Assembly (NCBI GenBank): GCA_022823145.1
Contig: JAJDXS010000075.1
Location: forward strand, 1-64,000
DNA: 64,000 bases
Direction of reading: 5' to 3'
Source: Gemmatimonadota bacterium
GTDB taxonomy: Bacteria > Gemmatimonadota > Gemmatimonadetes > Longimicrobiales > Gaopeijiaceae
Part shown: piece after piece, positions 1 to 8,266 of the stretch
How the letters are laid out: every line of letters starts with the position of its first letter
Position numbering within the stretch: the stretch's first letter is position 1
Position numbers and translations under genes: made by a program
The notes under the pieces: generated by a model
What the model saw: the letters and a program-made list of their open reading frames with translations, nothing else
What the model was told of the DNA's origin: nothing
The model's database searches: none

Positions 1-65
1 GTGCGTGCGGGGGCGAGCGTCAAGGCGGTCATGGGTCCTCCAAAGGCGGCGTGGGGCGACGCAGC

Positions 66-491
66 ATGTCACGCGCCCCACGAGATTCGGCGTATCTTCG
101 GTTATCCTATACCCTACACCGAAAACAAACCGAAAGTTTCATCGCCGCGCTCAAGGCCCGCGCCAAGGCGAATCACCGCTCGCTGGAGGGCGAACTTCGC
201 CACCTGCTGAGCCGCTATGCGGTCCCGGACTCCAACCTCGGCCTGGTGCGTGAGCGGGCCCGCGCCGCCTACGGCCCGGCGGCGCCAGCACAGAACGTCA
301 CGCCCGATCCCACCGATCCACCCCCGGACGCCAAGGCCGAGCGGGTCGAATGGCTGGGCGCGATGCGAGATGTCACCGCGATCAAGGGTGACATCATCTC
401 GCCCGTGTCGGAGCTGTCCGACTGGGACGTGTACCGTTCGGACGCGACATCCGGGGAGGAATCCGACGAGGAGGGCGGCGAAGGGCCGTGA
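66..491 (+). CDS. FitA/Arc-like antitoxin of a type II toxin-antitoxin pair
   Basis: Likely the DNA-binding antitoxin of the PIN-domain toxin that follows. The N-terminal part (about residues 15-50) has the pattern of FitA-type ribbon-helix-helix antitoxins, including the stretch ALKARAKANHRSLEGELRHL. The long acidic, Pro-rich tail would wrap the toxin. I chose ATG 66; an in-frame GTG at 51 is possible. The stop overlaps the toxin start as GTGA, the usual arrangement of a co-translated TA operon. The tail is longer (141 aa in total) than in classic 80-aa FitA proteins. Family assignment is by pattern only. Confidence 0.6.
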   Translation: MSRAPRDSAYLRLSYTLHRKQTESFIAALKARAKANHRSLEGELRHLLSRYAVPDSNLGLVRERARAAYGPAAPAQNVTPDPTDPPPDAKAERVEWLGAMRDVTAIKGDIISPVSELSDWDVYRSDATSGEESDEEGGEGP

Positions 492-882
492 TCCTGTTGC
501 TGGACACCCACATCTGGATCCGGAGCGTAGGGAGCCCGGATCGAGTCTCGACCAGAGTCCGTGACGCTTTGTCGAACCCGGAAAACACCCTCGCGCTGTC
601 CACCGTGAACGTCTGGGAGGCGCTTCTCCTCGCCGAAAAGGGCCGGGTGGACCTCGCTCCCGACCCCTGGAGCTGGATCCGCATGGCCCTCGCCACCCGG
701 CCCATGCGCGAGTTCCCCTAACCAACCAGATCGCGCTCAGCAGCCGCAGCGTCCGCCTTCCCCATGACGACCCCGCCGACCGCTTCATCGCGGCGACGGC
801 CATGGTTCACGGCCTCACACTGGTGACGGCGGACCGGACGCTGATCGAGTGTCCCGATATCAGGGTGCTGCCGGCCGCCTGA
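488..882 (+). pseudogene. PIN-domain toxin (VapC/FitB type), frameshifted
   Basis: The first frame starts with GTG 488 and reads LLLDTHIWI (first catalytic Asp), then NVWEALLLAEKGR with the second acidic residue, and stops at 719-721 after MREFP. The reading continues without loss of homology in the next frame from base 718: LTNQIALSSRSVRLPHDDPADRFIAATAMVHGL, then LVTADRTL, stopping at 880-882. Together these give a normal PIN protein of about 131 aa with all four acidic positions. One extra C in the CCCC run at 715-718 would restore it, so this is either a sequencing error or a recent inactivating deletion. If real, the antitoxin upstream is an orphan. Confidence 0.75.
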
Positions 883-978
883 TCAGGGCGGGTGGCGGAA
901 CTTTCCCGCGTCCGCCCGGCTACCAGATCGGAGGCCACGACGATTGGTCTTACCGCGCCCTGCAAATCGGGAGTCATC

Positions 979-1449
979 ATGATACGGTTCGCATCTTCCC
1001 TCATTGTTCTCGTCGCGACGGCCTGCAACTCGCTTGACACGGTTGCGGTGGACAACGACGACGTCTCGCCCGACACGCCGCAGACAGGCAGGGTGGTGGT
1101 CGCCGATTCCCGCACCTGGGGCAACGACACCTACGTCGTGAACTCCGCCGCCATCGAGGGAGACAGCTTGAAGATCGGCGTCTCGTACGCCGGCGGCTGC
1201 CAGCCGCACGCGTTCACCCTGGTCATCGCGCCGTCCTTCGCCGAATCGGATCCGGTGCAGCTCACGGCGGAGCTTGCGCACGAGGCGAACAACGACGCGT
1301 GCGAGGCATGGCTGACGGTGGATTACGTCTTCGACCTGGTTCTGGTCAGAACCCGGTACCGCGAGGCCTACGGGTCTGGTGCGGCGAAGGTCGTGCTGCA
1401 GATCGCCGGTGTGACCGCGGCCGGACTCGTCTACGAGTTCACTTCGTAG
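979..1449 (+). CDS. Putative lipoprotein, unknown function
   Basis: A 156-aa exported protein. ATG 979 gives a clean signal peptide, MIRFASSLIVLVATAC, with lipobox VATAC; a longer reading from 892 would bury that signal. GGGAG lies about 6 bases upstream. The mature part has two or three Cys (GGCQPHAF, NNDACEAW) that could form a disulfide, and a region rich in ESDPVQ and FDLVLVRTRYREAYG patterns. I recall similar motifs in unnamed conserved lipoproteins but cannot name a family. It is convergent with the metalloprotease gene that ends at 1513. Confidence 0.65.
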   Translation: MIRFASSLIVLVATACNSLDTVAVDNDDVSPDTPQTGRVVVADSRTWGNDTYVVNSAAIEGDSLKIGVSYAGGCQPHAFTLVIAPSFAESDPVQLTAELAHEANNDACEAWLTVDYVFDLVLVRTRYREAYGSGAAKVVLQIAGVTAAGLVYEFTS

Positions 1450-1475
1450 CCGGGACGGGAAAGGCGCGGCCCTCG

Positions 1476-1514
1476 GAGCCCCCCGGGGATTCGAGCTGGA
1501 CCCGGCCGGGGCTC
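1476..1514. terminator. Possible bidirectional hairpin between convergent genes
   Basis: Inverted arms GAGCCCC (1476-1482) and GGGGCTC (1508-1514) flank a 25-base GC-rich loop between two convergent stops. There is no T-tract on either side, so intrinsic termination is only a guess. Confidence 0.25.
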
Positions 1515-3927
1515 ACCCCCCCGGGTCCAGCACCGCGTCGATGCGGGCTATCGCGTCCTCGAAGTGCAGCCGCGTGGCCCTGTGGGACGTGCCGGCGGAG
1601 GCAGCCGCAAGCTCACCGCGCAACGCCCCAAGCTGCCCCCGCGCGAACGGGACCACGTCGGACTGCATCGCCTCTTCATCCTCCATCAACTCGGCCATCC
1701 GCACCAGCCAGGCACGCTGCAGGTTGCGCCGGTAGGCATCCGTGGCACGGCCCGAGCCGACCTCGGACCAGACACCCGTGCGCAGATCGTCGAGCATTTC
1801 GCCGAGTGAGTACGCGTCGTTGCCGTTGAAGGCCTCCTGCTCCACCAGCCGCTTCATGCGGTCGACGTTGAGCACCTGACCCAGCGCCTGCGTCTGGCGG
1901 GTCCGCACGAGTTCAACCGCCCCGGTCCCCTGGAAACGGTCCAGGATGTCGGCCTCGAGCAGCCACTCGGGGGTGGCGAAGACCTGCCGATTCAGGTATT
2001 CCAGCGCGCGCTCCTGCCGGTCGCGATCGACCATTTCCCAGGGAACCCCATCCTGCCCCTGCCGCTTTCGGGTCTGCACCACGCCGCCCACGTTGGCCAC
2101 CACGTGGCCGGTGTAGCGTCCCCACTGGCCCACGACGTTGTTGTAGAGCTCCTGCAGCTGCGAGTAGTCCTCGCCCTCTTCGTAGCTCCAGTCGGTCAGG
2201 TTGTCGACGACGCGCTTCAGGTTCGCAACGCCCAGGTCCGAGGCGCGCATGGCGTCGTCGCCGATCGCCTCGGTGAGCGCCGTGGGATCCGATCCGGTCG
2301 GGCTCGAGAAGCGAAGGATCGGGTTCTCCTGTCTCTCCGCCACCATGGCGCGCAAGTCCTCAAGCTCGCTCAGGCGGTCCTTGCCGGGATAGTAGGTGTA
2401 GCCCCACTCGACGGAGAACTTGTCGTACGGCCCCACAACGGGCATGAAGCAGGTGTCGTCGCCGGGCTGGGCGACGTAGTTGAAGCGCGCGTAGTCCATG
2501 ATCGACGGCGCCACGCCCATCTCGCACACGAAGCGGGTGCGCAATTGGTCCACGGTGTAGTACGCCGAGCTCTGCATGTTGTGCGGAAGCCCGATCGTGT
2601 GGCCGACCTCGTGCGCCGACACGAAGCGGATGAGCTCGCCCATCACCTCGTCGTCGAAGCGGATCCCGCGCGCCTCCTCGTTGGCGGCCGCGGTCTGAAT
2701 GAAGTACCAGTTGCGCAGCAGGTTCATCACGTTGTGGTACCACTGTATGTCGCTCTCCAGGATCTCGCCGGTGCGCGGATCGTGCACGTGCGGTCCCGAC
2801 GCGTTCTGAACGGGCGACGCGAGGTAGCGGATCACCGAGTAGCGGGCGTCCTCGGGGTTCCAGTCGGGGTCGTCGGCAGGCGGGTCGGCGGCGATGATGG
2901 CGTTGCTGAACCCGGCCTGCTCGAATGCGACCTGCCAGTCCTCCACGCCCTGCTTCAGGTAGGGCACCCACTTGGGCGGCGTGGCCGGGTCGATGTAGTA
3001 GACGATCGGCTTGACGGGATCGACCAGCTCGCCACGCGCGTAGGCCTCCGGGTCGCTCGGCTCCAGGCGCCAGCGCGCGATGAAGCAGCGGGTGACCGCG
3101 CGCTGCTCGTCCAGTCCGTAGTCGATCTTGCTGGTGCTGAAGTACTGGACGCGCTCGTCGCAGAGGCGGGGCTCCATGAGGTCGTCGGGGAGGAGCAGCA
3201 TCGAGTGATGCATCTCCATTGTCAGCGTGTTGCTCTGGCCGTTCGAGGGAGCCTGAGTGGCGTCGTAGGTCAGCACGCGCCGCACCTCGACGTTCGTGGG
3301 GAAGGCGGTCGCGCGCACCACGTAGGTCCGGTCGCCATCGACCCGCCGCACGCCGTACGCCTGGCGGCGGTTGTTCTGCAGGCCAAGCAGGGTGATGTCG
3401 TCGGTGAACAGGCCGGTCACTTCCACGACCAGTGCGGTCGAATCCTCGTTCATCACCTCCACATCGAACGCCATGATGATCGGCTCGAAGTTCGAGTTCC
3501 GGACCGCTCCCGCGATCGCGGTGGTGTCGTCGGCCACGTTGTCGTAGCTGACCAGCCGCAGCAGCACGCGGTCGCCGTCACGCTCCCAGCGCACCGTCGA
3601 AGTGTTGACCTTCGAGCCACCGTAGCCCACGCCGTCGGGTGTGCGCGCGATGCGGGTGAGCAGCAGCATCTCGCGGCCGATCATGTCGAGCGGGATCTCG
3701 TAGAAGAGGTCGCCGTCGATCATGTGCGTGTCGAAAAGGCCCTCGCTCGTGACGGCGTCTTCGGTGATGACGTCGGAATAGGCTGTTGTGGTGTCCTCGG
3801 CTTCTTCGTCGCCGGCGGCCTCCTGCTCCTGGGGCGGCAGCGGGGCGGCGCTCAGCGCATGGGGCGTGACGAGGAGGGCGAGGCCTGTGAGGAGGAGAAC
3901 GAGTGTCGAGGCGGTCGCGTGGCGCAT
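1513..3927 (-). CDS. Secreted zinc-dependent metalloprotease, DUF5117/DUF5118 type
   Basis: An exported gluzincin/metzincin-like peptidase of about 804 aa. ATG 3927 is preceded by GGAAGG at good spacing and opens a signal peptide (MRHATASTLVLLLTGLALLV, Ala-rich cleavage region). The reading frame is open a further 78 codons upstream, but that part is low-complexity. The catalytic motif HEVGHTIGLPHN lies at about residues 439-450 (HExxHxxGxxH), preceded by the long beta-rich region typical of the DUF5118-DUF5117 family and followed by a helical C-terminal third with SIMDYARFNY, a Met-turn-like element. Such proteins are common in Gemmatimonadota and Bacteroidota; substrates are unknown. It probably acts in the periplasm or outside the cell. 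It forms a codirectional pair with the M1 peptidase upstream, separated by 380 bp containing a palindrome. Confidence 0.88.
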   Translation of the reverse strand: MRHATASTLVLLLTGLALLVTPHALSAAPLPPQEQEAAGDEEAEDTTTAYSDVITEDAVTSEGLFDTHMIDGDLFYEIPLDMIGREMLLLTRIARTPDGVGYGGSKVNTSTVRWERDGDRVLLRLVSYDNVADDTTAIAGAVRNSNFEPIIMAFDVEVMNEDSTALVVEVTGLFTDDITLLGLQNNRRQAYGVRRVDGDRTYVVRATAFPTNVEVRRVLTYDATQAPSNGQSNTLTMEMHHSMLLLPDDLMEPRLCDERVQYFSTSKIDYGLDEQRAVTRCFIARWRLEPSDPEAYARGELVDPVKPIVYYIDPATPPKWVPYLKQGVEDWQVAFEQAGFSNAIIAADPPADDPDWNPEDARYSVIRYLASPVQNASGPHVHDPRTGEILESDIQWYHNVMNLLRNWYFIQTAAANEEARGIRFDDEVMGELIRFVSAHEVGHTIGLPHNMQSSAYYTVDQLRTRFVCEMGVAPSIMDYARFNYVAQPGDDTCFMPVVGPYDKFSVEWGYTYYPGKDRLSELEDLRAMVAERQENPILRFSSPTGSDPTALTEAIGDDAMRASDLGVANLKRVVDNLTDWSYEEGEDYSQLQELYNNVVGQWGRYTGHVVANVGGVVQTRKRQGQDGVPWEMVDRDRQERALEYLNRQVFATPEWLLEADILDRFQGTGAVELVRTRQTQALGQVLNVDRMKRLVEQEAFNGNDAYSLGEMLDDLRTGVWSEVGSGRATDAYRRNLQRAWLVRMAELMEDEEAMQSDVVPFARGQLGALRGELAAASAGTSHRATRLHFEDAIARIDAVLDPGG

Positions 3928-4307
3928 GGTGGTCCTTCCGGTCGGTGGGGTGTGGTGCGCTGCGGCGGGCGGATGGTCGCGATTGTGGCGCGGCTTCGAG
4001 CCCAAGATTAGGGGACTTGGCGGGCGCGGGCCAGCGGCGCGGCAACGGACGGGTGGAGTTGGATGCCCCCGCGGGCAGACCTGGGGATGGGGGGCGTCCA
4101 GACGCGTGCGGACGTTAGTACAGGTTGCATAATAAGCTGAACCAAAAGCAGCACGGCGCACGAAGGGTTGGTGGACCTGTTGCTGGGGGAAATCCGGTTC
4201 GGGATCAGGCTGCTGTCACCGGGACGGCGACGAGACCGTCGGCGGGTGTGGAGATTGTGAATCCGTTCACAACCTGGCCGCATCTCCAAGATACTTAATA
4301 ACTATGT
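3928..4307. other. Intergenic region, 380 bp, with a CRP-like palindrome and an AT-rich patch
   Basis: No convincing gene here. It holds the palindrome at 4256-4271, an AT-rich stretch at 4285-4310, and a weak promoter candidate for the downstream metalloprotease on the minus strand (TTGGTT, 17 bases, TGTACT, around 4110-4150). The latter matches sigma70 boxes poorly. Confidence 0.5.
4256..4271. promoter_or_regulatory. CRP/FNR-consensus palindrome, copy 1
   Basis: TGTGAATCCGTTCACA is a perfect match to TGTGA-N6-TCACA. It lies about 330 bp upstream of the metalloprotease start. The same 21-base sequence recurs at 8206-8226. Binding by a CRP-family regulator is inferred from the consensus only; no such regulator is in the window. 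Confidence 0.45.
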
Positions 4308-6002
4308 TTAGTTTCGGGTGTCCCCCCGCCCGAACTCCGCACGGAAGAGCGCGCGCGTGCCGGGATCGAGCCGGACATCCGCCGGCTCGACCGCGACCGG
4401 TATCGTGAAGCGGTTCGCGTTCGCGTCGGCGCCCAGGTCGACCGTGACGACCTGCGCGGGCAGCAGGTCGCCGTCCAGGTAGACGCCGATCTCGAGGGAA
4501 AGGTCGAACCGGCCCACCTCCTGCACCTGCCGCAGCTCGATCTCGACTGCGCCGGCCGCCGCGTCGTATCGCCATGAGCCCGCCAGCCGCGGGTTGCCGC
4601 CCTGCCGCAGCCACTGGTCAAAGAACTGTTGCAGGTCGTCTCCCGAGGCTTCCTCCATGGCCCGCATGAAGTCGTCGGTGGTCGCGGTTCCGTTGAAGTG
4701 GCGGGCGTAGTAGAGGCGGATGCCGCTCCAGAACGCCTCGTCGCCGAGCCGGTTGCGGAGCATGTGGAGGACCCAGGCCCCCTTCTGGTAGGTCGCGACG
4801 CTGGTGACGCGCGACATGTCGGTGAGGTTGTCGTGAACGATGCGGTAGTCGGGGTTCTCGTCGTACCAGCGCCAGACGCGGTCGGCCGCTTCGCGGAGCC
4901 CCGTCACGAAGTCGTCGCGCCCGTAGGCGTGCTCGCGGAAGAGCAGCGTGAAGTAGGTCGCGAACCCCTCGCTGAGCCACACGTCGTCCCACGTGGACTC
5001 GGTGACCGAATTGCCGAACCACTGGTGCGCGATCTCGTGGATGATCACGTTGCGCCAGCGCACCGAGCGCTCGCCCGTGACCGAGTTCTCGCCGTACATG
5101 AGCGCGGTCGCCGCCTCCATGCCTCCGCCGGTCGCCGGCGAGGTGATGTTGGCCAGCTTCTCATAGGCGAACGGGCCCACGTATGTGTCGTAGAAGTGCA
5201 GTACTTCCATGGTGGGCACCGCGAAGTCGTAGAACCCCGCGTCCCGGTCGCGCGCATACACCCAGGTCTGCACCGGCACGCCCTTGAAATCGCCCAGGTG
5301 CTGCACGGCGAACCGCGCCACGCCCACCACGTAGAGCCACGGCGGGATCGGCACCGATTGCCGCCAGTGGGTCAGGCGCATGCCGCCGTCGACGTCGGTC
5401 TCCTCGACCAGCCGCCCGTTCGACACCACCTGGTAGTGTGCGGGGGCGCTGATGATGAACTCGTTCGTGGCCTTGTCGCCGATGTGGTCCACGGTGGGGA
5501 GCCAGTTGCGCGCGCGATTGGGCCAGTTGTCGCTGAAGAAGGTGCGCTCGCCGTACTTGTTGGGCCCGATGCGGAGGCCGGAGGCCGGGATGCCGTGGTA
5601 GCCGACGGTGAAGGTGGCTCGCGCGCCCGCCGCGCCCGGCTCGGCCAGGGTCACGGTGAGCAGATCGTTCTCGTGGCGGAAGGCCAGGGAGCCGCCGCCG
5701 GGGGCGCTGACCGCGAGTACTTCCATGCCGCGCCCGTCCGCGCCGCGCCCGATCAGGTCGAGCGGCACTTCCGTCACGCCGTCGGCCGTGAAGCGCAGGG
5801 TGACGGTGGCGCGCCCCGCGACCTCGTCCGTGTCGTCGCGCAGCGCGAGTTCGAACCGGTACGCCTCGATGTCGATGCCGGGCCGGCTGGGGCCGTTCTG
5901 TGCGGTGAGCGGATGCGTGCCGGCGGGGAGCGTGGCGAGCAGGAGTGCAAGGAAGGGGTGGATGAGAGACGGCGTCAGCTGCGCAGTGCGACCGGGGTGC
6001 AT
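4308..6002 (-). CDS. Secreted M1-family metalloaminopeptidase
   Basis: A zinc aminopeptidase of the M1 (gluzincin) family, 564 aa, that removes N-terminal residues from peptides, probably in the periplasm. It has the exopeptidase motif GGGMEAA (about 292-298) and HEIAHQWFGN (His322, Glu323, His326) with the third zinc ligand Glu345 in WLSEGFATYF, the exact HExxH-18-E spacing of the family. The N-terminus has a signal peptide (LIHPFLALLLATLPAGTHPL). ATG 6002 has GGAGG at about 7 bases. It is shorter than PepN (about 870 aa), lacking the large C-terminal helical domain, as in many bacterial secreted M1 enzymes. It heads a block of peptidase genes. Confidence 0.93.
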   Translation of the reverse strand: MHPGRTAQLTPSLIHPFLALLLATLPAGTHPLTAQNGPSRPGIDIEAYRFELALRDDTDEVAGRATVTLRFTADGVTEVPLDLIGRGADGRGMEVLAVSAPGGGSLAFRHENDLLTVTLAEPGAAGARATFTVGYHGIPASGLRIGPNKYGERTFFSDNWPNRARNWLPTVDHIGDKATNEFIISAPAHYQVVSNGRLVEETDVDGGMRLTHWRQSVPIPPWLYVVGVARFAVQHLGDFKGVPVQTWVYARDRDAGFYDFAVPTMEVLHFYDTYVGPFAYEKLANITSPATGGGMEAATALMYGENSVTGERSVRWRNVIIHEIAHQWFGNSVTESTWDDVWLSEGFATYFTLLFREHAYGRDDFVTGLREAADRVWRWYDENPDYRIVHDNLTDMSRVTSVATYQKGAWVLHMLRNRLGDEAFWSGIRLYYARHFNGTATTDDFMRAMEEASGDDLQQFFDQWLRQGGNPRLAGSWRYDAAAGAVEIELRQVQEVGRFDLSLEIGVYLDGDLLPAQVVTVDLGADANANRFTIPVAVEPADVRLDPGTRALFRAEFGRGDTRN

Positions 6003-6218
6003 GGGGGGCCTCCGTACGGTGGATGGGAGCGGCGAAGATGCTCCGGTTGGCGGAGCCCGGCAATGTGCCTACGTCTCGCGCTGCGCCGGCATGCGGTACT
6101 GGCGCTGCCTACGGCGTCGCGGGCGCGGGAGTCACCCTGACCCGGATCGCGGGCGCGAGGTCGGGCACGGTGCTCGGCCTGACTTGCGCATGGTGACGCA
6201 CCCCTTTAGGAATCCACC

Positions 6219-8144
6219 ATGGCTTCCCGATCGCGGACGCGGTCCGCTCTCCTCCGTGTCGGCGTCCCATTCGCCATCTTCGCCGCTTTCGCGGCCCTTG
6301 TCTTGACGTCGTGCGGCGGCGACCAGACCGGCCCCGATCCCGACTCCCCCGCCGCGCTGGTCATCCATTCGGGCGACGGGCAGACGGCCCGCACGGGAAC
6401 GGAGGCGGGCGAGCCCGTGCGCGTGCGCGTGACCGCCCGGTCCGGCACCGGCGTGAGCGGCGTCACGGTGGGGTTCGATGTCACGGCCGGCGGCGGCTCG
6501 GTGCCGTCGTCCACAGCCGTGACCGACGCCAACGGCATCGCGTCGCCGGGCAGATGGACGATGGGCGCGGCCGGCCCACAGGAGTTGCGCGCGAGCGTCG
6601 CCGGGCTCGAACCGGTGGTCTTCCGCGCCACCGCGCTGGGCACACCGGCCGAGATCGCCGTGGTCGCCGGGGCCGACCAGGAAGCGCTGGTGGCGACGGC
6701 GGTCCCGGTGGCGCCGGAAGTGCTCGTCACCGACCGGAGCGGCGTCCCGCTGTCCGACATTCCGGTGATCTTCACGACCGAGCTGGGCGCCACCGTCGCC
6801 AGCGCCGAGGTGCGCACCAACGCGCAGGGCCGCGCCAGCCCGGGCGCCTGGACGCTGGGTGCCGCGACCGGGGTCTACCAGCTGTTCGCGCGCGTGGAGG
6901 GCGACGGGATCAAGGGCAACCCGGTTCGCTTCGAGGCCGTCGCGCTGCCCGGGCCCGCCGCGCGGCTCGTGGCCGTGGCAGGGGACGGGCAGGAGTCGGA
7001 GACCACGCTGCCCGTGGCCGTTGCGCCCCGGGTGAGGGTCGAGGATGCGCACGGCAATCCCGCCGCCGGGGTCACCGTCGCCTTCTCCGCAAGCGCCGAC
7101 AGTGAGGTCATCCCGACGGTAGTGACGACCGACGCCGCCGGGATCGCGGCGGTCGACACCTGGGTCCTCGGCACAACGGCAGGAACGACCTACAGGCTCA
7201 CCGCCAGCGTGACCGACGCGGGCAGCACCGCGGATCCGGTGGTGTTCAGCGCGACGGCGACGGAGGCGGTCTACGACATCGAGATCGTGCACGTGACCAC
7301 GTCGCTCCTGACCGAGTCGCAGCGCCAGGCGTTCGAGAGGGCCGAACGGTTCTGGGAGCGCGCGATTACGGGGAATCTCGACTGGAGCACGGTGCGCAAG
7401 CCGGCCCTGGAGGACTGCCTGGAGAAGAACGACATCGCCGAGGAGATCGCTGGCGACCGCGTGGTCGACGACCTGCTGATCTACGTCCAGATCAAGGAGA
7501 TCGACGGGCCCGCGGGCGTGTTCGGAGGCGCCGGTCCCTGCCAGATCCGCGCCGACAACTCCTTGCCCGTGGTTGGGGTGATGTTCTTCGATGCGGGCGA
7601 CATGGACGGCCTCGAAACCAACGGCCACCTCAAGGGCACCATCCTCCACGAGATGGCGCACGTGATCGGGTTCGGGACCCTCTGGGATCACCTTGGCCTC
7701 CTCGAGAATCCGGCTTCGGGATTCGGCGGCCAGGACACCCGGTTCACCGGCGACTCGGCGGTCGCGGCCTGGGGTCGGATCCGGGGCGACGCCTACCCCG
7801 ACGACGACCTCGTGCCGGTGCAGCACCAGGGCGGCGAGGGCGTGTGGAACGGGCACTGGCGGGAGCCGGTCTTCCGTTCCGAACTGATGACGCCGTTCCC
7901 CGACCGGGGGTTGAATCCGCTGAGCGTGCTGAGCCTCGCGTCGATGGTGGATGTCGGGTACGAGGGCGTGGACTTCGCTGCGGCGGACGAGTATGTGCTG
8001 CCGCCGCCGCTCTACGCGGACGCCGACGTTCCTCGAGCGGCCGCTCGCGACGGCGCGGTCGACGTCGGTGACCACATCTTGCGCATGCCGCTGGTGGTCA
8101 TCGACCGGGACGGCAACGTGGTGAGGGTCATTCCACCGCGCTGA
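6219..8144 (+). CDS. Leishmanolysin-like (M8) metallopeptidase lipoprotein with Ig-like repeats
   Basis: A 641-aa surface or periplasmic lipoprotein. The signal peptide ends in the lipobox LVLTSC (Cys at about 31). It is followed by three tandem invasin/Big-1-like Ig repeats of about 95-110 residues, each with a G-D/A-G/D-Q pattern, a VxVxxxxG.P strand, a D(A)NG(I)ASPG-type turn and a closing W(T/V)LG strand. The C-terminal 300 residues carry HEMAHVIGFG (His477, Glu478, His481), the HExxHxxGFG signature of leishmanolysin-related peptidases, followed by GLLENPASG and a Met-containing turn (SELMTPF). Ig stalks probably display the protease away from the membrane. It is divergent from the M1 gene and convergent with the CoA ligase. 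Confidence 0.88.
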   Translation: MASRSRTRSALLRVGVPFAIFAAFAALVLTSCGGDQTGPDPDSPAALVIHSGDGQTARTGTEAGEPVRVRVTARSGTGVSGVTVGFDVTAGGGSVPSSTAVTDANGIASPGRWTMGAAGPQELRASVAGLEPVVFRATALGTPAEIAVVAGADQEALVATAVPVAPEVLVTDRSGVPLSDIPVIFTTELGATVASAEVRTNAQGRASPGAWTLGAATGVYQLFARVEGDGIKGNPVRFEAVALPGPAARLVAVAGDGQESETTLPVAVAPRVRVEDAHGNPAAGVTVAFSASADSEVIPTVVTTDAAGIAAVDTWVLGTTAGTTYRLTASVTDAGSTADPVVFSATATEAVYDIEIVHVTTSLLTESQRQAFERAERFWERAITGNLDWSTVRKPALEDCLEKNDIAEEIAGDRVVDDLLIYVQIKEIDGPAGVFGGAGPCQIRADNSLPVVGVMFFDAGDMDGLETNGHLKGTILHEMAHVIGFGTLWDHLGLLENPASGFGGQDTRFTGDSAVAAWGRIRGDAYPDDDLVPVQHQGGEGVWNGHWREPVFRSELMTPFPDRGLNPLSVLSLASMVDVGYEGVDFAAADEYVLPPPLYADADVPRAAARDGAVDVGDHILRMPLVVIDRDGNVVRVIPPR

Positions 8145-8210
8145 AACCGGTTCCGTTGCGGGTGTCGGACTCGGTCAGTCAGGGGCGCTCGGTCGGTGCT
8201 CAATCGAGAT

Positions 8211-8226
8211 TGTGAATCCGTTCACA
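8211..8226. promoter_or_regulatory. CRP/FNR-consensus palindrome, copy 2
   Basis: This is the same TGTGAATCCGTTCACA palindrome as at 4256, within a 21-base exact repeat. It lies between two convergent genes (stops at 8144 and 8267), an odd place for an activator site. It may instead be a dispersed repeat or take part in 3'-end formation. Confidence 0.35.
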
Positions 8227-8266
8227 TGACAGCGGTCATCCCGTTGCGCGGCCCCTGGCCGGCGGT

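Noticed and set aside
2104..4011. Long plus-strand open frames opposite the metalloprotease
   Set aside because: High-GC antisense shadow: low-complexity, His/Val/Arg-rich, no domain or start signal.
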